Assembly (NCBI GenBank): GCA_945881885.1
Contig: CAMCVI010000003.1
Location: 62,001 to 126,000 of the forward strand
Direction: 5' to 3'
From: Chryseobacterium gleum
GTDB lineage: Bacteria > Bacteroidota > Bacteroidia > Flavobacteriales > Flavobacteriaceae
DNA length: 64,000 nucleotides
Positions 28,475-38,627 of this stretch are shown in pieces. Within the stretch, counting starts at the first letter, position 1, and each line of letters starts with the position of its first letter. Under the pieces are notes generated by a model. That model worked only from the letters and a program-made list of their open reading frames with translations, was not told where the DNA came from and did no database searches. The translations under genes and the position numbers were made by a program.

Positions 28475-29293
28475 ATGAAAAACAGTATAAAATATTTCAT
28501 TTTAGCAATTGGTTTGTCTCTATATGGTTGCGAAGAAGTTGTAGATGTAGATTTAAATAATAGCCAACCAAAATTGGTTATTGATGCTTCTATTAAATGG
28601 GAAAAAGGAACGCCTGGTAACGAACAATCCATAAAAATAACAACAACTGCAGATTATTTTAACAATACCGTACCAGTAGCAAATGGCGCAATTGTAAAAA
28701 TAACAGATTCAAATAGCACCGTTTTTAATTTCATAGAAGATGGTACAACTGGAATTTATAAATGTACAAATTTTAATCCCGTATTAAATGGAATTTATAC
28801 ACTAACAGTAACATATAACGGGCAAACGTATCGTGCAACAGACAAATTATATCCAGTTCCCGCAATCACTTCAATAGAACAAGATTTAAACGGAATTACA
28901 GGAAATGACATTGAATTAAAATTTAATTTTCAAGATAACGGAGCAGAATCTAATTTCTATTTGGAAGAATACAAAGTTCCCTTTAGACCTTTTCCGCTTT
29001 TAGGCGCTTTTAATGACGAATTTGAAAATGGAAACCAAATGTTCTCATTATTAATTGACGAAAATTTAGCTCCTGCTCAAAATATCAAATTTACATTGCA
29101 TGGCATTTCTGAACGATACTTCAATTTTATGAATATTCTGATAAGTATTTCTGGCGGATTAAGTAATGGTCCTTTTAGCACACCACCAGCAACTGTAAAA
29201 GGTAATATTATCAATCAAACCAATAGCACTAATTATCCGTTAGGTTATTTTAGATTATCAGAAGTAGACGTAAAAAATTATGTAGTGCAATAA
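28475..29293 (+). CDS. DUF4249 surface lipoprotein, partner of the TonB receptor
   Basis: A 272-residue lipoprotein: signal ending LSLYGC with lipid Cys19, followed by EEVVDVDLNNSQPKLVIDAS, the characteristic DUF4249 start. Two beta-sandwich-like regions follow (GTTGIYKCTNFNPVLNGIYTL and the later FNDEFENGNQMFSLLIDE). The start at 28475 is preferred over one 30 bases upstream inside the receptor gene because it gives a clean lipoprotein signal. Presumed to cap or feed the receptor encoded just upstream. Confidence 0.88.
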   Translation: MKNSIKYFILAIGLSLYGCEEVVDVDLNNSQPKLVIDASIKWEKGTPGNEQSIKITTTADYFNNTVPVANGAIVKITDSNSTVFNFIEDGTTGIYKCTNFNPVLNGIYTLTVTYNGQTYRATDKLYPVPAITSIEQDLNGITGNDIELKFNFQDNGAESNFYLEEYKVPFRPFPLLGAFNDEFENGNQMFSLLIDENLAPAQNIKFTLHGISERYFNFMNILISISGGLSNGPFSTPPATVKGNIINQTNSTNYPLGYFRLSEVDVKNYVVQ

Positions 29294-29362
29294 TTAATTT
29301 TAGTTTTTAATTCGAAATGTTTACATTTAAACTTTTAAATTCAGAACTATTAAACTAAAAAT

Positions 29363-30025
29363 ATGTCTTCACACCATATTGTTCGCGACGACCAAGAACC
29401 CGCTTTAATTATTGCAAATGGTTTAGCCTGTAACAATGAACTTTTAGGACAACTTTTAGAATGGTCACCATTAGTAATTGTTTTAGATGCAGCTATAGTA
29501 CGTGTCTTGGAATTAGGCATAAAAGTAGATGTTTTATTAGGTGATTTTGATAGAAATTTTGATGCGCAATTTTATAAAGAAAATCATTATCCAATTGAAA
29601 TTATTCACGCACCAGATCAAAACAAAACTGATTTAGAAAAAGCTTTCGATTTTTTAATACAAAAAGGACATAAAGCGGCAAATGTAATCTGGGCAACCGG
29701 CAGACGTGCTGATCACACTTTGAACAATTTTTCTACTTTAGCATCCTATCGAAATAAATTAAAAATTGTTTTATTTGATGACTATTCAAAGGTTTTTCTT
29801 TTGCCAAATTCATTCAAAAAATGGTATCCAAAAAATACTATAATTTCATTGATTCCTTTGGGTAAAGTAGAAAATATTTGTACCGAAAATCTATTTTACA
29901 AATTACAAAATGAAGATTTAGAATTAGGATTTAGAACAGGTAGCAGCAATCATGTAACCGAAGATGGAATAATTACAATCACTCACGAAAAAGGCAACTT
30001 ATTGTTAATTGAAAGTTTTGAGTAA
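29363..30025 (+). CDS. Thiamine pyrophosphokinase
   Basis: A 220-residue enzyme that converts thiamine to thiamine diphosphate using ATP. Family motifs are LIIANGLACNNELL near 14-27, VDVLLGDFDRN near 56-66 (acidic metal ligands), DQNKTDLEKAFDFLI near 85-99 and TGRRADHTLNNF near 112-123, which matches the GGRxDH consensus with TGRRADH. The C-terminal thiamine-binding part has GSSNHV near 194-199. It overlaps nothing but ends one base before the next gene's ATG, so the two are coupled. Confidence 0.9.
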   Translation: MSSHHIVRDDQEPALIIANGLACNNELLGQLLEWSPLVIVLDAAIVRVLELGIKVDVLLGDFDRNFDAQFYKENHYPIEIIHAPDQNKTDLEKAFDFLIQKGHKAANVIWATGRRADHTLNNFSTLASYRNKLKIVLFDDYSKVFLLPNSFKKWYPKNTIISLIPLGKVENICTENLFYKLQNEDLELGFRTGSSNHVTEDGIITITHEKGNLLLIESFE

Positions 30026-30026
30026 T

Positions 30027-30848
30027 ATGAAAGAATTTCACTTAAACGAGTTTTTGCATATCAAAGGAATTGGTTCTGCTTCTGGATTAATATATTATCA
30101 AAATGTACTTTTTATTATTTCAGACAACAGTACTTTTTTATATCAATATATAATAGACAAAAAATTAGTTCTTAAATTTCCTTTAGTTGATAATCCACAA
30201 GAAAATATTCCCAAAAAAAATAAATTAGATTTAGAAGCTTTGACTCATTTTGGAAATCAAATTTTTATTTTTGGTTCTGGTTCAACGGCACAACGAAATA
30301 CAATGTTTTCTTTAAATTTAGAAAATGATGCTTTACAAAAAAATGATTTGTCTGTATTGTATGAGTTTTTGAAAAAATTAGCTTCATTAAACGAAGATGA
30401 ACTTAACATAGAAGGTGCAATTTGTGCAAATAAAACCATGTTACTTTTTCAAAGAGGAAATGGAAAAAATAACAAAAATGGCGTTTTCATTATTCATGAT
30501 AATGCCAAACTTTCAAAACATTATGTGGCAATAAAATTACCAAAAATTAAAAACGTTGAAGTCTCATTTACAGATGCAATTTTAGTAGATAATTTCATTT
30601 ATTTTTTAGCAACTGCAGAAGATACTATTTCTACTTATGAAGACGGAGAAGTATTAGGTTCGCTTATTGGTAAAATGAAAAGTGATACATTTGAAATTAT
30701 AGAAACGGAAATTATAACATATACACAAAAATTTGAAGGCATTACATTATACGAAAACAACGATACAGAAATTCATTTTTTACTTTGCGAAGACAATGAT
30801 ACTGAAATTTTAGAATCAAAAATTTATAAATTATCACTAAAAAAATAA
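30027..30848 (+). CDS. Uncharacterised propeller-like protein (DUF6929-like)
   Basis: A 273-residue cytoplasmic protein (ATG at 30027, one base after the previous stop; an upstream in-frame start would overlap the kinase gene). The pattern of repeated strands, such as GIGSASGLIYYQNVLFIISDN, LDLEALTHFGNQIFIFGSGS and FEGITLYENNDTEIHFLLCEDN, suggests a beta-propeller. I believe similar proteins are grouped as DUF6929, but this is from memory. Coupled to the thiamine kinase and followed 2 bases later by a scramblase-like gene. Role unknown. Confidence 0.75.
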   Translation: MKEFHLNEFLHIKGIGSASGLIYYQNVLFIISDNSTFLYQYIIDKKLVLKFPLVDNPQENIPKKNKLDLEALTHFGNQIFIFGSGSTAQRNTMFSLNLENDALQKNDLSVLYEFLKKLASLNEDELNIEGAICANKTMLLFQRGNGKNNKNGVFIIHDNAKLSKHYVAIKLPKIKNVEVSFTDAILVDNFIYFLATAEDTISTYEDGEVLGSLIGKMKSDTFEIIETEIITYTQKFEGITLYENNDTEIHFLLCEDNDTEILESKIYKLSLKK

Positions 30849-30850
30849 TT

Positions 30851-31435
30851 ATGAATCCAATTTTTAATCAAAATATTTTTCTTGTAAAAGAACAAATTGG
30901 CATGTTTAAAGCATCAAATAACTTTGATATTTTTAATCCTGAAAACAATGAATTAGTATTGACTTGTAGAGAACCTAATTTGGGGTTTTTCGCAAAACTA
31001 TTTCGTTTTACAGATTACAAAAAAATGACGCCGTTTGATATAGAAATCAGAACTGCAACTGGCGAATTAACCATTCAAATTAAAAGAGGTGTTACAATTT
31101 TCCGATCAGATATTGATGTTTTTGATGGTGGTGGTAGAAAAATAGGTGTTTTTAAACAAAAGTTCTTTTCATTTGGTGGCCGATTTGAAGTTCATGATCA
31201 ACAAGATAAGCATTTGTGTACTTTGCAAGGCAAATGGACAGGTTGGGATTTTAAATTTAAAAAAGACAATAAAGAACTGGCAAATGTGTCCAAAAAATGG
31301 GCAGGTTTGGGAAAAGAATTTTTTACAAGTGCCGATAACTATGTAATAAATATTACAAATGTAGCGGAAGATAATGCAATTCGCCCTTTGCTAATTGCAG
31401 CCGTTATGTGCATTGATATGGTTTTTAAAGAATAA
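30851..31435 (+). CDS. Phospholipid-scramblase/LURP1-related (tubby-like fold) protein
   Basis: A 194-residue protein of repeated short strands. FLVKEQIGMFKASNNFDIFNPENNE, LEVHD-like FEVHDQQDKHLCTLQGKWTGWDF and WAGLGKEFFTSADNYVINI match the scramblase/LURP-one fold, in which a 12-strand barrel wraps a central helix. The final hydrophobic helix (RPLLIAAVMCIDMVF) is the family's closing segment. Bacterial members have no settled function. Last gene of the thiamine-kinase operon before a shared terminator. Confidence 0.75.
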   Translation: MNPIFNQNIFLVKEQIGMFKASNNFDIFNPENNELVLTCREPNLGFFAKLFRFTDYKKMTPFDIEIRTATGELTIQIKRGVTIFRSDIDVFDGGGRKIGVFKQKFFSFGGRFEVHDQQDKHLCTLQGKWTGWDFKFKKDNKELANVSKKWAGLGKEFFTSADNYVINITNVAEDNAIRPLLIAAVMCIDMVFKE

Positions 31436-31472
31436 AAAAATGCCCTAATTTTCATCAGGGCATTTTTTTTTA
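31434..31472. terminator. Bidirectional terminator
   Basis: ATGCCCT and AGGGCAT pair around a ten-base loop, with A and T runs on either side, between convergent genes. Confidence 0.92.
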
Positions 31473-32549
31473 TTTAACTGCAGCAGCTTTGTCTTTCATT
31501 TTTAAAGTTTCATAACAAAGTCTTAAAGTTGTTTTTGTATCTTCATTTGTTACATCTAATTGATGGGCACGCTCAAAATAGGGCAAAGCTTTTAAAAACA
31601 TGGCTTTTCTTTTAGCTGTTAATTCATCATATTTTTTTGTATTTTTCAAGTTAGCATTAATTTCTTCTACAATTTTAGTATCATCATTTAATAATAAAAA
31701 TCCAACATTATATTGTAATTGCGCATTATTAGGGTCTTTTTCTAAAATACCTTCAATTATTTTTTGATAAGTTACAATATCATTATTTCTATAATAAATT
31801 GCGGCATGATCCATTTGAATCTGAAGATCTTCAGGATTTAATTTTATTGCTTCTATAAAATCAATTTTAGCTTGTTCATCATTTTTATTAAAAAAAGACA
31901 GAGCAAAAATATTTTTAGCAACATTTTCAGGCTTTGTAGCAAATTTTTGCAAACCAACACCATTGAAACCAATAGATTTAATTTCTCTGTAATATTTTTC
32001 AGCAGATATGTAATCTTCACCTTGCATAGCTGTAATGGCAGCATTTTCTATATTAGCTACATCAGTAGGATCAAGTTGGAATGTATTATAAAACACTCTT
32101 GATGCCTCTTTGTACTTTTTTGAACCGTTAAAAGCAAATGCCATTTGTTTAAAAATTGGTTTAAAAATATCAATTGTGTTTTTAATATCATCTGTAAATA
32201 CCTTTTTCTCTTGTTTTGATTCAAAATCAAGGGTTTTACGCATCCCTTCTACCATAATTGTAAATATTTCTGGTGTAAATAGTTTCTGAATCATCATTGG
32301 ATTAGGCTTTCCGCCCATAGTTGAAAGTTCTGCTAAGGGTTGCATGGCTTTATAAAAACCTGCTGCTATTTTATCATTTTCTGTAGTTGCAACGGATTCT
32401 AATTTTAAAACGGTTTCTTTGTATTTAGAAAAATCATCAGCTGACAATTGCTCTTTATCATACAGTTTTTTTAGTGTTTTTAATTCGTCTTTTTGTGCGT
32501 ATGTAGTTGAAGTCACTACTAATAAAACGCCTAATACAATTTTTTTCAT
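31470..32549 (-). CDS. Exported tetratricopeptide-repeat protein
   Basis: The start at 32549 gives 359 residues and a signal peptide (SSTTYAQ-type end, LVVTSTTYAQ). The longer reading to 32582 would run into the gyrA terminator. TPR-type helix pairs are visible in the middle and C-terminal half: YKEASRVFYNTFQLDPTDVANIENAA, NPEDLQIQMDHAAIYYRNNDI and ALPYFERAHQLDVTNEDTK. Likely a periplasmic scaffold; no enzymatic motif. It lies downstream of gyrA but behind a terminator. Confidence 0.85.
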   Translation of the reverse strand: MKKIVLGVLLVVTSTTYAQKDELKTLKKLYDKEQLSADDFSKYKETVLKLESVATTENDKIAAGFYKAMQPLAELSTMGGKPNPMMIQKLFTPEIFTIMVEGMRKTLDFESKQEKKVFTDDIKNTIDIFKPIFKQMAFAFNGSKKYKEASRVFYNTFQLDPTDVANIENAAITAMQGEDYISAEKYYREIKSIGFNGVGLQKFATKPENVAKNIFALSFFNKNDEQAKIDFIEAIKLNPEDLQIQMDHAAIYYRNNDIVTYQKIIEGILEKDPNNAQLQYNVGFLLLNDDTKIVEEINANLKNTKKYDELTAKRKAMFLKALPYFERAHQLDVTNEDTKTTLRLCYETLKMKDKAAAVK

Positions 32550-32570
32550 TTCGTTAGTTTTTAAGTTTAA

Positions 32571-32598
32571 AAAAAAGCCCAACGAATTGGGCTTAAAA
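32571..32598 (-). terminator. gyrA terminator
   Basis: On the minus strand AAGCCCAA and TTGGGCTT pair around TTCG and are followed by a T run, just downstream of the gyrA stop. Confidence 0.92.
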
Positions 32599-32599
32599 A

Positions 32600-35194
32600 T
32601 TATTCCAATTCTTCGTTGTTATCTGGTTCAACCTCTGAATCATTATTTTCTGGTGTTTCCTCGTCAGAAGTTTCAGCTTCCAATACCTCTATCGGATTGC
32701 CATCTTCATCTAATTCAACTACTTCTTCATCTTCACGTAACACTTTTGTTACTGCTGCGATAGAGTCGGTTCCTTTGATGTTAATTAATCGTACACCTTG
32801 AGTAGCTCTACCCATTACGCGTAGGTCAGAAACCATCATACGAATAGTTAAACCTGATTTGTTGATAATCATTAAATCATCATCATCGGTAACGTTATTA
32901 ATTGCAATTAAAGAACCCGTTTTTTCGGTAATATTTAAAGTTTTTACACCTTTACCACCACGATTTGTAATTCTGTACACATCTTCACCATCGTCGTCAA
33001 CTAATTTAGTTCGTTTTCCGTATCCATTTTCAGTAACAACTAAAATTTGAGTGTCATTGATATCGTCTTTGTTTACGGTTACAATTCCAATTACTTCGTC
33101 AGCTTCATCTTTTAAAGTGATTCCTCTAACTCCAGATGCCGTTCTACCCATTGGACGAGTTTTAGCTTCTTCAAAACGAACCATTTTACCAGATTTTCCA
33201 GCAATTAGCACTTGACTTTCACCATTTGTTAATTTTGCACCTAATAGTGCATCGCCTTCTTTAATAGTAATTGCAGCTACACCGTTTACACGAGGTTTTG
33301 AGTACTTCTCTAAAGACGTTTTCTTCACCTGACCTTGTTTGGTAACCATAATTAAATTATGGCTCTTAATATAGTCTTGATCTTTTAGGTCTTGAGTACA
33401 AATGTATGCAGCAACTTTATCGTCTGGTTCTATATTTATGATATTCTGAATGGCTCTTCCTTTACTTGCTTTTGTTCCTTCAGGAATTTCGTATACACGC
33501 ATCCAGAAACATTTTCCTTTTTGTGTAAAGAATAATAAATATTGGTGATTTGTGGCTACAAATAAATGCTCTAAGAAATCTTGATCTCTTGTTCCTGCAG
33601 ATTTTTGACCTACTCCACCTCTATTTTGAGTTTTATATTCTGATAATGAAGTACGTTTGATATAACCTGCATGTGAAATGGTTACAACCACATTTTCATC
33701 AGCAATTAAATCTTCAATACTAACATCTCCACCAGAATACTCAATTAATGAGCGACGCGCATCTCCGTATTTTTCTTTGATTTCAGCTAACTCATCTTTA
33801 ATAACTTGCATTCTTAATTCTTTACTAGCTAATAATTCTTTCAAGCTAGTAATTAATTTCATGATTTCGTCGAATTCTGCTCTTAACTTATCTTGCTCTA
33901 AACCAGTAAGTTGACGTAGCCTCATTTCAACAATTGCTCGAGATTGTAATTCCGATAAATTAAATCGTTCAATTAATCTTGCTCTTGCTTCTTCTCCGTC
34001 TTTTGAACCTCTAATAATTTTAATTACCTCATCAATATTATCTGATGCAATAATTAAACCTTCTAAAATATGTGCTCTTTCTTCTGCTTTTCTTAAATCA
34101 TATTGCGCACGTCTTACAACAACTTCATGACGATGTTCCACGAAATAATGAATCAAATCTTTTAGATTTAACATTTGTGGTCTTCCTTTAACCAATGCAA
34201 TATTATTTACACTGAAAGAAGATTGCAATTGAGTAAATTTATAAAGCGTATTTAAAACTACGTTTGGAACAGCATCTCTTCTTAATTCGTAAACAATTCG
34301 CATTCCTGTTCTATCTGATTCATCACGAATAGTAGAAATACCTTCAATTTTTTTATCGTTAACCAAATCAGCCGTTTTCTTAATCATATCGGCTTTGTTA
34401 ACTTGGTATGGTATTTCAGTTACAATTATCGATTCCTTACCATTTACTTCTTCAAACATAGTTTTAGCTCGCATAACAATACGACCTCTACCGGTTTTAA
34501 ACGCTTCTTTTACTCCTTCGTAACCATAAATTGTACCTCCGGTAGGAAAATCAGGTGCTTTTATATATTTGATTAATTCGTCTATTTCAATTTCGTTATT
34601 ATCGATGTAAGCTAAAGTTCCATCAATTACTTCTGATAAATTGTGTGGTGCCATATTCGTAGCCATTCCTACTGCAATTCCTGAAGCACCATTAATTAAC
34701 AAAGTGGGTACTTTTGTAGGTAATACTTTAGGTTCTTCTAAAGTATCATCAAAATTCAATTGAAAATCAACGGTTTCTTTGTCAATATCTGCTAACATTT
34801 CTTCAGATATTTTTTTCATTCTGGCTTCGGTGTATCGCATTGCTGCAGGACTATCACCATCTACCGAACCAAAGTTTCCTTGACCATCAACCATCAAATA
34901 ACGTAAACTCCATTCTTGTGCCATTCTTACCATAGCGTCATATACAGAAGTATCGCCGTGTGGGTGGTATTTACCCAAAACTTCTCCAACAATTCTTGCA
35001 GATTTTTTATGGGCTCTATTAGAAAAAACTCCTAATTCATACATACCAAATAATACTCTTCTGTGAACTGGTTTTAGGCCGTCTCTTACATCTGGTAATG
35101 CTCTTGATACAATAACCGACATCGAATAATCGATGTAGGCTGACTTCATTTCATCTTCAATATTAATAGGTATTAACTTTTCTCCGTCAGTCAT
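32600..35194 (-). CDS. gyrA: DNA gyrase subunit A
   Basis: An 864-residue subunit that breaks and rejoins DNA during negative supercoiling with GyrB. The catalytic Tyr is Tyr121 in [10 protein letters not shown]. The quinolone region reads [14 protein letters not shown], with Thr82 and Asp86 at the positions of E. coli Ser83 and Asp87. I recall this Thr/Asp pair as wild type in Flavobacterium psychrophilum. The C-terminal wrapping domain carries a degenerate GyrA box (QNRGGVG). The last 45 residues are an acidic Glu/Asp tail. The gene has its own terminator and is divergent from clpC. Confidence 0.98.
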   Translation of the reverse strand: MTDGEKLIPINIEDEMKSAYIDYSMSVIVSRALPDVRDGLKPVHRRVLFGMYELGVFSNRAHKKSARIVGEVLGKYHPHGDTSVYDAMVRMAQEWSLRYLMVDGQGNFGSVDGDSPAAMRYTEARMKKISEEMLADIDKETVDFQLNFDDTLEEPKVLPTKVPTLLINGASGIAVGMATNMAPHNLSEVIDGTLAYIDNNEIEIDELIKYIKAPDFPTGGTIYGYEGVKEAFKTGRGRIVMRAKTMFEEVNGKESIIVTEIPYQVNKADMIKKTADLVNDKKIEGISTIRDESDRTGMRIVYELRRDAVPNVVLNTLYKFTQLQSSFSVNNIALVKGRPQMLNLKDLIHYFVEHRHEVVVRRAQYDLRKAEERAHILEGLIIASDNIDEVIKIIRGSKDGEEARARLIERFNLSELQSRAIVEMRLRQLTGLEQDKLRAEFDEIMKLITSLKELLASKELRMQVIKDELAEIKEKYGDARRSLIEYSGGDVSIEDLIADENVVVTISHAGYIKRTSLSEYKTQNRGGVGQKSAGTRDQDFLEHLFVATNHQYLLFFTQKGKCFWMRVYEIPEGTKASKGRAIQNIINIEPDDKVAAYICTQDLKDQDYIKSHNLIMVTKQGQVKKTSLEKYSKPRVNGVAAITIKEGDALLGAKLTNGESQVLIAGKSGKMVRFEEAKTRPMGRTASGVRGITLKDEADEVIGIVTVNKDDINDTQILVVTENGYGKRTKLVDDDGEDVYRITNRGGKGVKTLNITEKTGSLIAINNVTDDDDLMIINKSGLTIRMMVSDLRVMGRATQGVRLINIKGTDSIAAVTKVLREDEEVVELDEDGNPIEVLEAETSDEETPENNDSEVEPDNNEELE

Positions 35195-35335
35195 AGGTTT
35201 TTATTTAATTTTTACTGATTTTTTTTAAAGCGACAATATACGATTTTTTAGATTTTTAATAATTAAAATTTATAACAAAATCAAAATACTTATCAACAAT
35301 AAATGAAGAAAATTTTAATAAATAAAAAGTTAATT

Positions 35336-35343
35336 TACTTTTG
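35336..35343 (+). promoter_or_regulatory. -7 element (TACTTTTG) of clpC
   Basis: Exact TAnnTTTG with no clear -33 partner, 92 bases before the clpC ATG. A 7-bp inverted repeat lies between it and the gene. Confidence 0.5.
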
Positions 35344-35379
35344 TTTCTCGTTTTTTTTTTGTCAATTAGCATTATGTAT

Positions 35380-35404
35380 AATACCAAGAAAAATGAGTGG
35401 TATT
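35380..35404 (+). repeat. Inverted repeat AATACCA/TGGTATT in the clpC leader
   Basis: AATACCA (35380-35386) and TGGTATT (35398-35404) are exact inverse copies 11 bases apart. They lie downstream of the inferred clpC start of transcription and upstream of the ATG at 35436. They could be an operator or an RNA hairpin; CtsR- and CIRCE-type sites differ from it. Confidence 0.45.
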
Positions 35405-35435
35405 GTGCACATATTTTTAAATAGTTTACAATTTT

Positions 35436-37982
35436 ATGGAAGATAATTTTTCACCAAGAGTTAAAGATGTAATTCAGTTCAGTAAAGAAGAAGCTTTGCG
35501 TTTAGGTCACGATTTTATTGGTACTGAGCACCTAATTTTGGGCATGTTAAGAGATGGTAATGGTAGTGCAATTGATATTTTAAATTTTTTAAATATTAAC
35601 TTTGACTTACTTAGAAAAAAAGTAGAAATTTTAAGTCCAGCGAACCCAAATGGGCTTTCTAATAACGATAAGAAAAACTTGCACCTAACGCGTCAAGCAG
35701 AAAGAGCATTAAAATATACGTTTTTAGAAGCAAAAGTTTTCAATACTACTTCAATTAGTACCGCTTTATTGCTACTTTGTATGTTAAAAAATGAAAACGA
35801 CCCAACAACTAAGTTATTAAACAAGTTGAAAATAAATTATGACAATGTAAAAGATATATATATGAGCCTGAATTCAAACGAAAATGATGATATTTTTAAA
35901 AATACACCTACAGCTGAAAATTTTGATTCTGGAGAAGACAATTATAAAGAAGATATGCCAAATCCAATAAGTAATACTGGAAATAAAACTACAAAAAAAT
36001 CGAAAACACCTGTTTTAGATAATTTCGGTAGAGACTTAACTGAGATGGCTGAAGAAGGAAAATTAGACCCCGTTGTAGGACGAGAAAAAGAAATTGAAAG
36101 AGTTTCACAAATTTTAAGTAGAAGAAAGAAAAACAACCCACTTTTAATTGGAGAACCTGGCGTTGGAAAATCTGCCATCGCCGAAGGTTTAGCAATAATG
36201 ATTGTTAAGAAAAAAGTATCGCGGATTTTATTTAACAAAAGAGTCGTAACTTTAGATTTGGCTTCTTTGGTTGCAGGCACAAAATACCGTGGACAGTTTG
36301 AAGAACGCATGAAAGCGGTAATGAATGAATTAGAGAAAAACGATGATATTATTTTATTTATAGATGAAATTCATACCATCGTTGGAGCTGGAGGCGCTAC
36401 AGGTTCACTTGATGCTAGCAACATGTTTAAACCAGCTTTAGCTAGAGGCGAAATTCAGTGTGTTGGTGCCACAACTTTAGACGAATACCGACAATATATT
36501 GAAAAAGACGGCGCACTAGAAAGACGTTTTCAAAAAGTAATTATAGAGCCTACAACAGTTGATGAAACCATCCTGATTTTAAATAATATTAAAGGAAAAT
36601 ACGAAGACCACCATAATGTTAGCTACACCCCTGAAGCAATTGAAGCGTGTGTAAAACTGACTAGTCGTTACATGACCGAACGTTTTTTACCAGACAAAGC
36701 TATCGATGCTTTAGATGAGGCGGGTTCTCGCGTACACATCACCAATATTGAAGTGCCAAAACAAATTTTAGTCCTGGAAAAACAATTAGAAGAAGTACGA
36801 GAATTGAAAAACACAGTGGTTAAAAAGCAAAAATTTGAAGAAGCGGCAAAATTACGCGATGATGAAAAGAAAATTGAAAAAGATTTAGCCATTGCACAAG
36901 AAAAATGGGAAGAAGATTCGAAATTGAATCGCGTAGAAGTTACGGAAGACAATGTAGCAGACGTGGTTTCGATGATGACAGGCATACCTGTAAACAGAAT
37001 TGCACAAACAGAAAGTAACAAATTAGCAAAATTACCCGAATTAATAAAAGGAAAAGTAATTGGACAAGATGAAGCAGTTCAAAAAATTGCAAAATCTATT
37101 CAAAGGAACAGAGCTGGATTAAAAGATCCGAATAAGCCAATTGGTTCATTTATCTTTTTAGGTTCAACAGGCGTGGGAAAAACGCAATTGGCAAAAGTGT
37201 TAGCCAAAGAATTATTTGACTCAGAAGACGCGCTAATTCGTATCGACATGAGTGAATATATGGAAAAATTCGCAATTTCACGCTTAGTTGGTGCACCTCC
37301 AGGCTATGTTGGCTACGAAGAAGGTGGTCAATTAACCGAAAAAATTAGAAGAAAACCATACGCAGTTGTTTTATTAGACGAAATAGAAAAAGCACATCCA
37401 GATGTTTTTAACATGATGTTACAAGTTTTAGACGATGGTTTTTTAACGGATAGTTTGGGTAGAAAAATCGATTTTAGAAATACCATAATTATCATGACTT
37501 CCAATATTGGAGCCCGTCAATTGAAAGATTTTGGACAAGGTGTTGGCTTTGGAACAGCTGCAAAAACAGCTCAAGCAGATGATTACAACAAATCGGTAAT
37601 TGAAAATGCCTTGAAAAAATCATTTGCACCAGAATTTTTAAATCGTATTGATGATGTAATTGTATTCAATAGTTTAGAAAAACACGATATTGATAAAATT
37701 ATCGATATTGAAATGGAAAAACTAATTTTACGGATTAAAGATTTAGGATATACGTTTACCATTTCTGAAAAAGCAAAAGATTTCATAGCCGAAAAAGGAT
37801 TTGACAAACAATTTGGAGCTCGCCCTTTAAAAAGAGCCATCCAGAAACATGTTGAAGATGCTCTTGCCGAAGAAATAATAACTTCAAAAATACATGAAGG
37901 CGATGAAATTTATATGGATTTAGTTGAAGCTTCACAAGAACTAATTGTAACTGTAGAGAAAACAAAAAAACCTGCTAATTAG
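35436..37982 (+). CDS. clpC: ATP-dependent Clp protease ATP-binding subunit ClpC
   Basis: An 848-residue AAA+ unfoldase that feeds proteins to ClpP. Two N-domain repeats cover about 1-145 (FSKEEALRLGHDFIGTEHL). AAA module 1 has Walker A GEPGVGKSA at 239-247 and Walker B FIDEIHT. A UVR-type coiled middle domain is at about 430-475 (QKFEEAAKLRDDEKKIE). AAA module 2 has GSTGVGKTQLAK and LLDEIEKAHPD. The UVR/M-domain places it with ClpC rather than ClpB or ClpA. The stop codon lies inside its terminator hairpin. Confidence 0.96.
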   Translation: MEDNFSPRVKDVIQFSKEEALRLGHDFIGTEHLILGMLRDGNGSAIDILNFLNINFDLLRKKVEILSPANPNGLSNNDKKNLHLTRQAERALKYTFLEAKVFNTTSISTALLLLCMLKNENDPTTKLLNKLKINYDNVKDIYMSLNSNENDDIFKNTPTAENFDSGEDNYKEDMPNPISNTGNKTTKKSKTPVLDNFGRDLTEMAEEGKLDPVVGREKEIERVSQILSRRKKNNPLLIGEPGVGKSAIAEGLAIMIVKKKVSRILFNKRVVTLDLASLVAGTKYRGQFEERMKAVMNELEKNDDIILFIDEIHTIVGAGGATGSLDASNMFKPALARGEIQCVGATTLDEYRQYIEKDGALERRFQKVIIEPTTVDETILILNNIKGKYEDHHNVSYTPEAIEACVKLTSRYMTERFLPDKAIDALDEAGSRVHITNIEVPKQILVLEKQLEEVRELKNTVVKKQKFEEAAKLRDDEKKIEKDLAIAQEKWEEDSKLNRVEVTEDNVADVVSMMTGIPVNRIAQTESNKLAKLPELIKGKVIGQDEAVQKIAKSIQRNRAGLKDPNKPIGSFIFLGSTGVGKTQLAKVLAKELFDSEDALIRIDMSEYMEKFAISRLVGAPPGYVGYEEGGQLTEKIRRKPYAVVLLDEIEKAHPDVFNMMLQVLDDGFLTDSLGRKIDFRNTIIIMTSNIGARQLKDFGQGVGFGTAAKTAQADDYNKSVIENALKKSFAPEFLNRIDDVIVFNSLEKHDIDKIIDIEMEKLILRIKDLGYTFTISEKAKDFIAEKGFDKQFGARPLKRAIQKHVEDALAEEIITSKIHEGDEIYMDLVEASQELIVTVEKTKKPAN

Positions 37983-37994
37983 CAGGTTTTATAA
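37966..37994 (+). terminator. clpC terminator overlapping the stop codon
   Basis: AAACCTGCTAA pairs with TTAGCAGGTTT, so the last codons and stop of clpC form part of the hairpin; a short T run follows. Confidence 0.85.
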
Positions 37995-38030
37995 TAATAT
38001 AACTAAGTAAGTTATAATTTCTGTAAATTA

Positions 38031-38570
38031 TTAGAATTGATATCCGAATTTAAGTTGAAAATCTAATGGCAAGCCTGTTGTAACTGCCCATCCAATATTT
38101 TCACCTAAATCTACTGCGTCTTGATAAGTATCTAAGGAATCAAATTCTTTAGGTGCGGAATAAATTCTCAAACCAACAATTGGCTCAATTGTAAATCCGC
38201 TTGGCCTTACGTATTTATATCCCCAAGCAACCCCTCCACCATATGTCGACCATCTTTTAGATTCCAAAGTAAGTTCAGGTAGATTTGTTAAATTACCGTA
38301 ACCAGCTTTAACTTGAAAAAACCCACCAGCATCATTTCCATCACTTGCATAAATTCTTACAAAAGGCTCAATTAATGCACCTTTCCAATTTATTAAATAA
38401 TAATTTAAATTAGCTCCTGCAGTAAATCTACTGCCAAGTGGCAATTCATACTGTATTCTTATTTTTGAATTAAGAATACCATACGTTCCAGATGCATGAC
38501 CTTTAAAATTTTGAGAGAAAACTGTTCCTACAAACATGCTTGCAAAAACAGCTAATAATACTTTTTTCAT
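38031..38570 (-). CDS. Small outer-membrane beta-barrel protein
   Basis: A 179-residue protein with signal peptide (VGTVFSQ) and about eight amphipathic strands, for example RIQYELPLGSRFTAGANLNYY and STYGGGVAWGYKYVRPSGFTIEP. It ends in FQLKFGYQF, a C-terminal Phe as outer-membrane proteins require. It resembles OmpX/DUF3575-type eight-strand barrels; specific function unknown. A -7 element lies 28 bases upstream, so it is transcribed alone. Confidence 0.78.
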   Translation of the reverse strand: MKKVLLAVFASMFVGTVFSQNFKGHASGTYGILNSKIRIQYELPLGSRFTAGANLNYYLINWKGALIEPFVRIYASDGNDAGGFFQVKAGYGNLTNLPELTLESKRWSTYGGGVAWGYKYVRPSGFTIEPIVGLRIYSAPKEFDSLDTYQDAVDLGENIGWAVTTGLPLDFQLKFGYQF

Positions 38571-38598
38571 AATTGTTTTTTTTTAGTTAATTTTTTTT

Positions 38599-38606
38599 CA
38601 AATATA
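38599..38606 (-). promoter_or_regulatory. -7 element (TATATTTG) of the small barrel gene
   Basis: Exact TAnnTTTG on the minus strand in a very AT-rich stretch, 28 bases before the ATG. The -33 element is not clear. Confidence 0.45.
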
Positions 38607-38627
38607 TAAAAAATTATGTAAAAAAAA

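Noticed and set aside
26092..29293. SusC-SusD polysaccharide utilisation locus
   Set aside because: The partner is a DUF4249 lipoprotein, not SusD, and no glycoside hydrolases or sensors are nearby.
32550..32582. Upstream start of the TPR protein
   Set aside because: It would extend into the gyrA terminator hairpin and precede a proper signal peptide by a spurious segment.
32859..33914. Open frames on the plus strand opposite gyrA
   Set aside because: They are antisense readings of a well-supported gyrA gene, low-complexity Ser/Thr-rich, with no leader or family match.
32600..35194. Quinolone-resistance change at GyrA Thr82
   Set aside because: Thr82 and Asp86 are, as I recall, the wild-type residues in Flavobacterium, so this is not evidence of resistance.
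35389..35412. GTGCAC palindrome near the clpC ATG as a regulator site
   Set aside because: Too short and not matching any operator I know; only the longer AATACCA/TGGTATT pair was kept.
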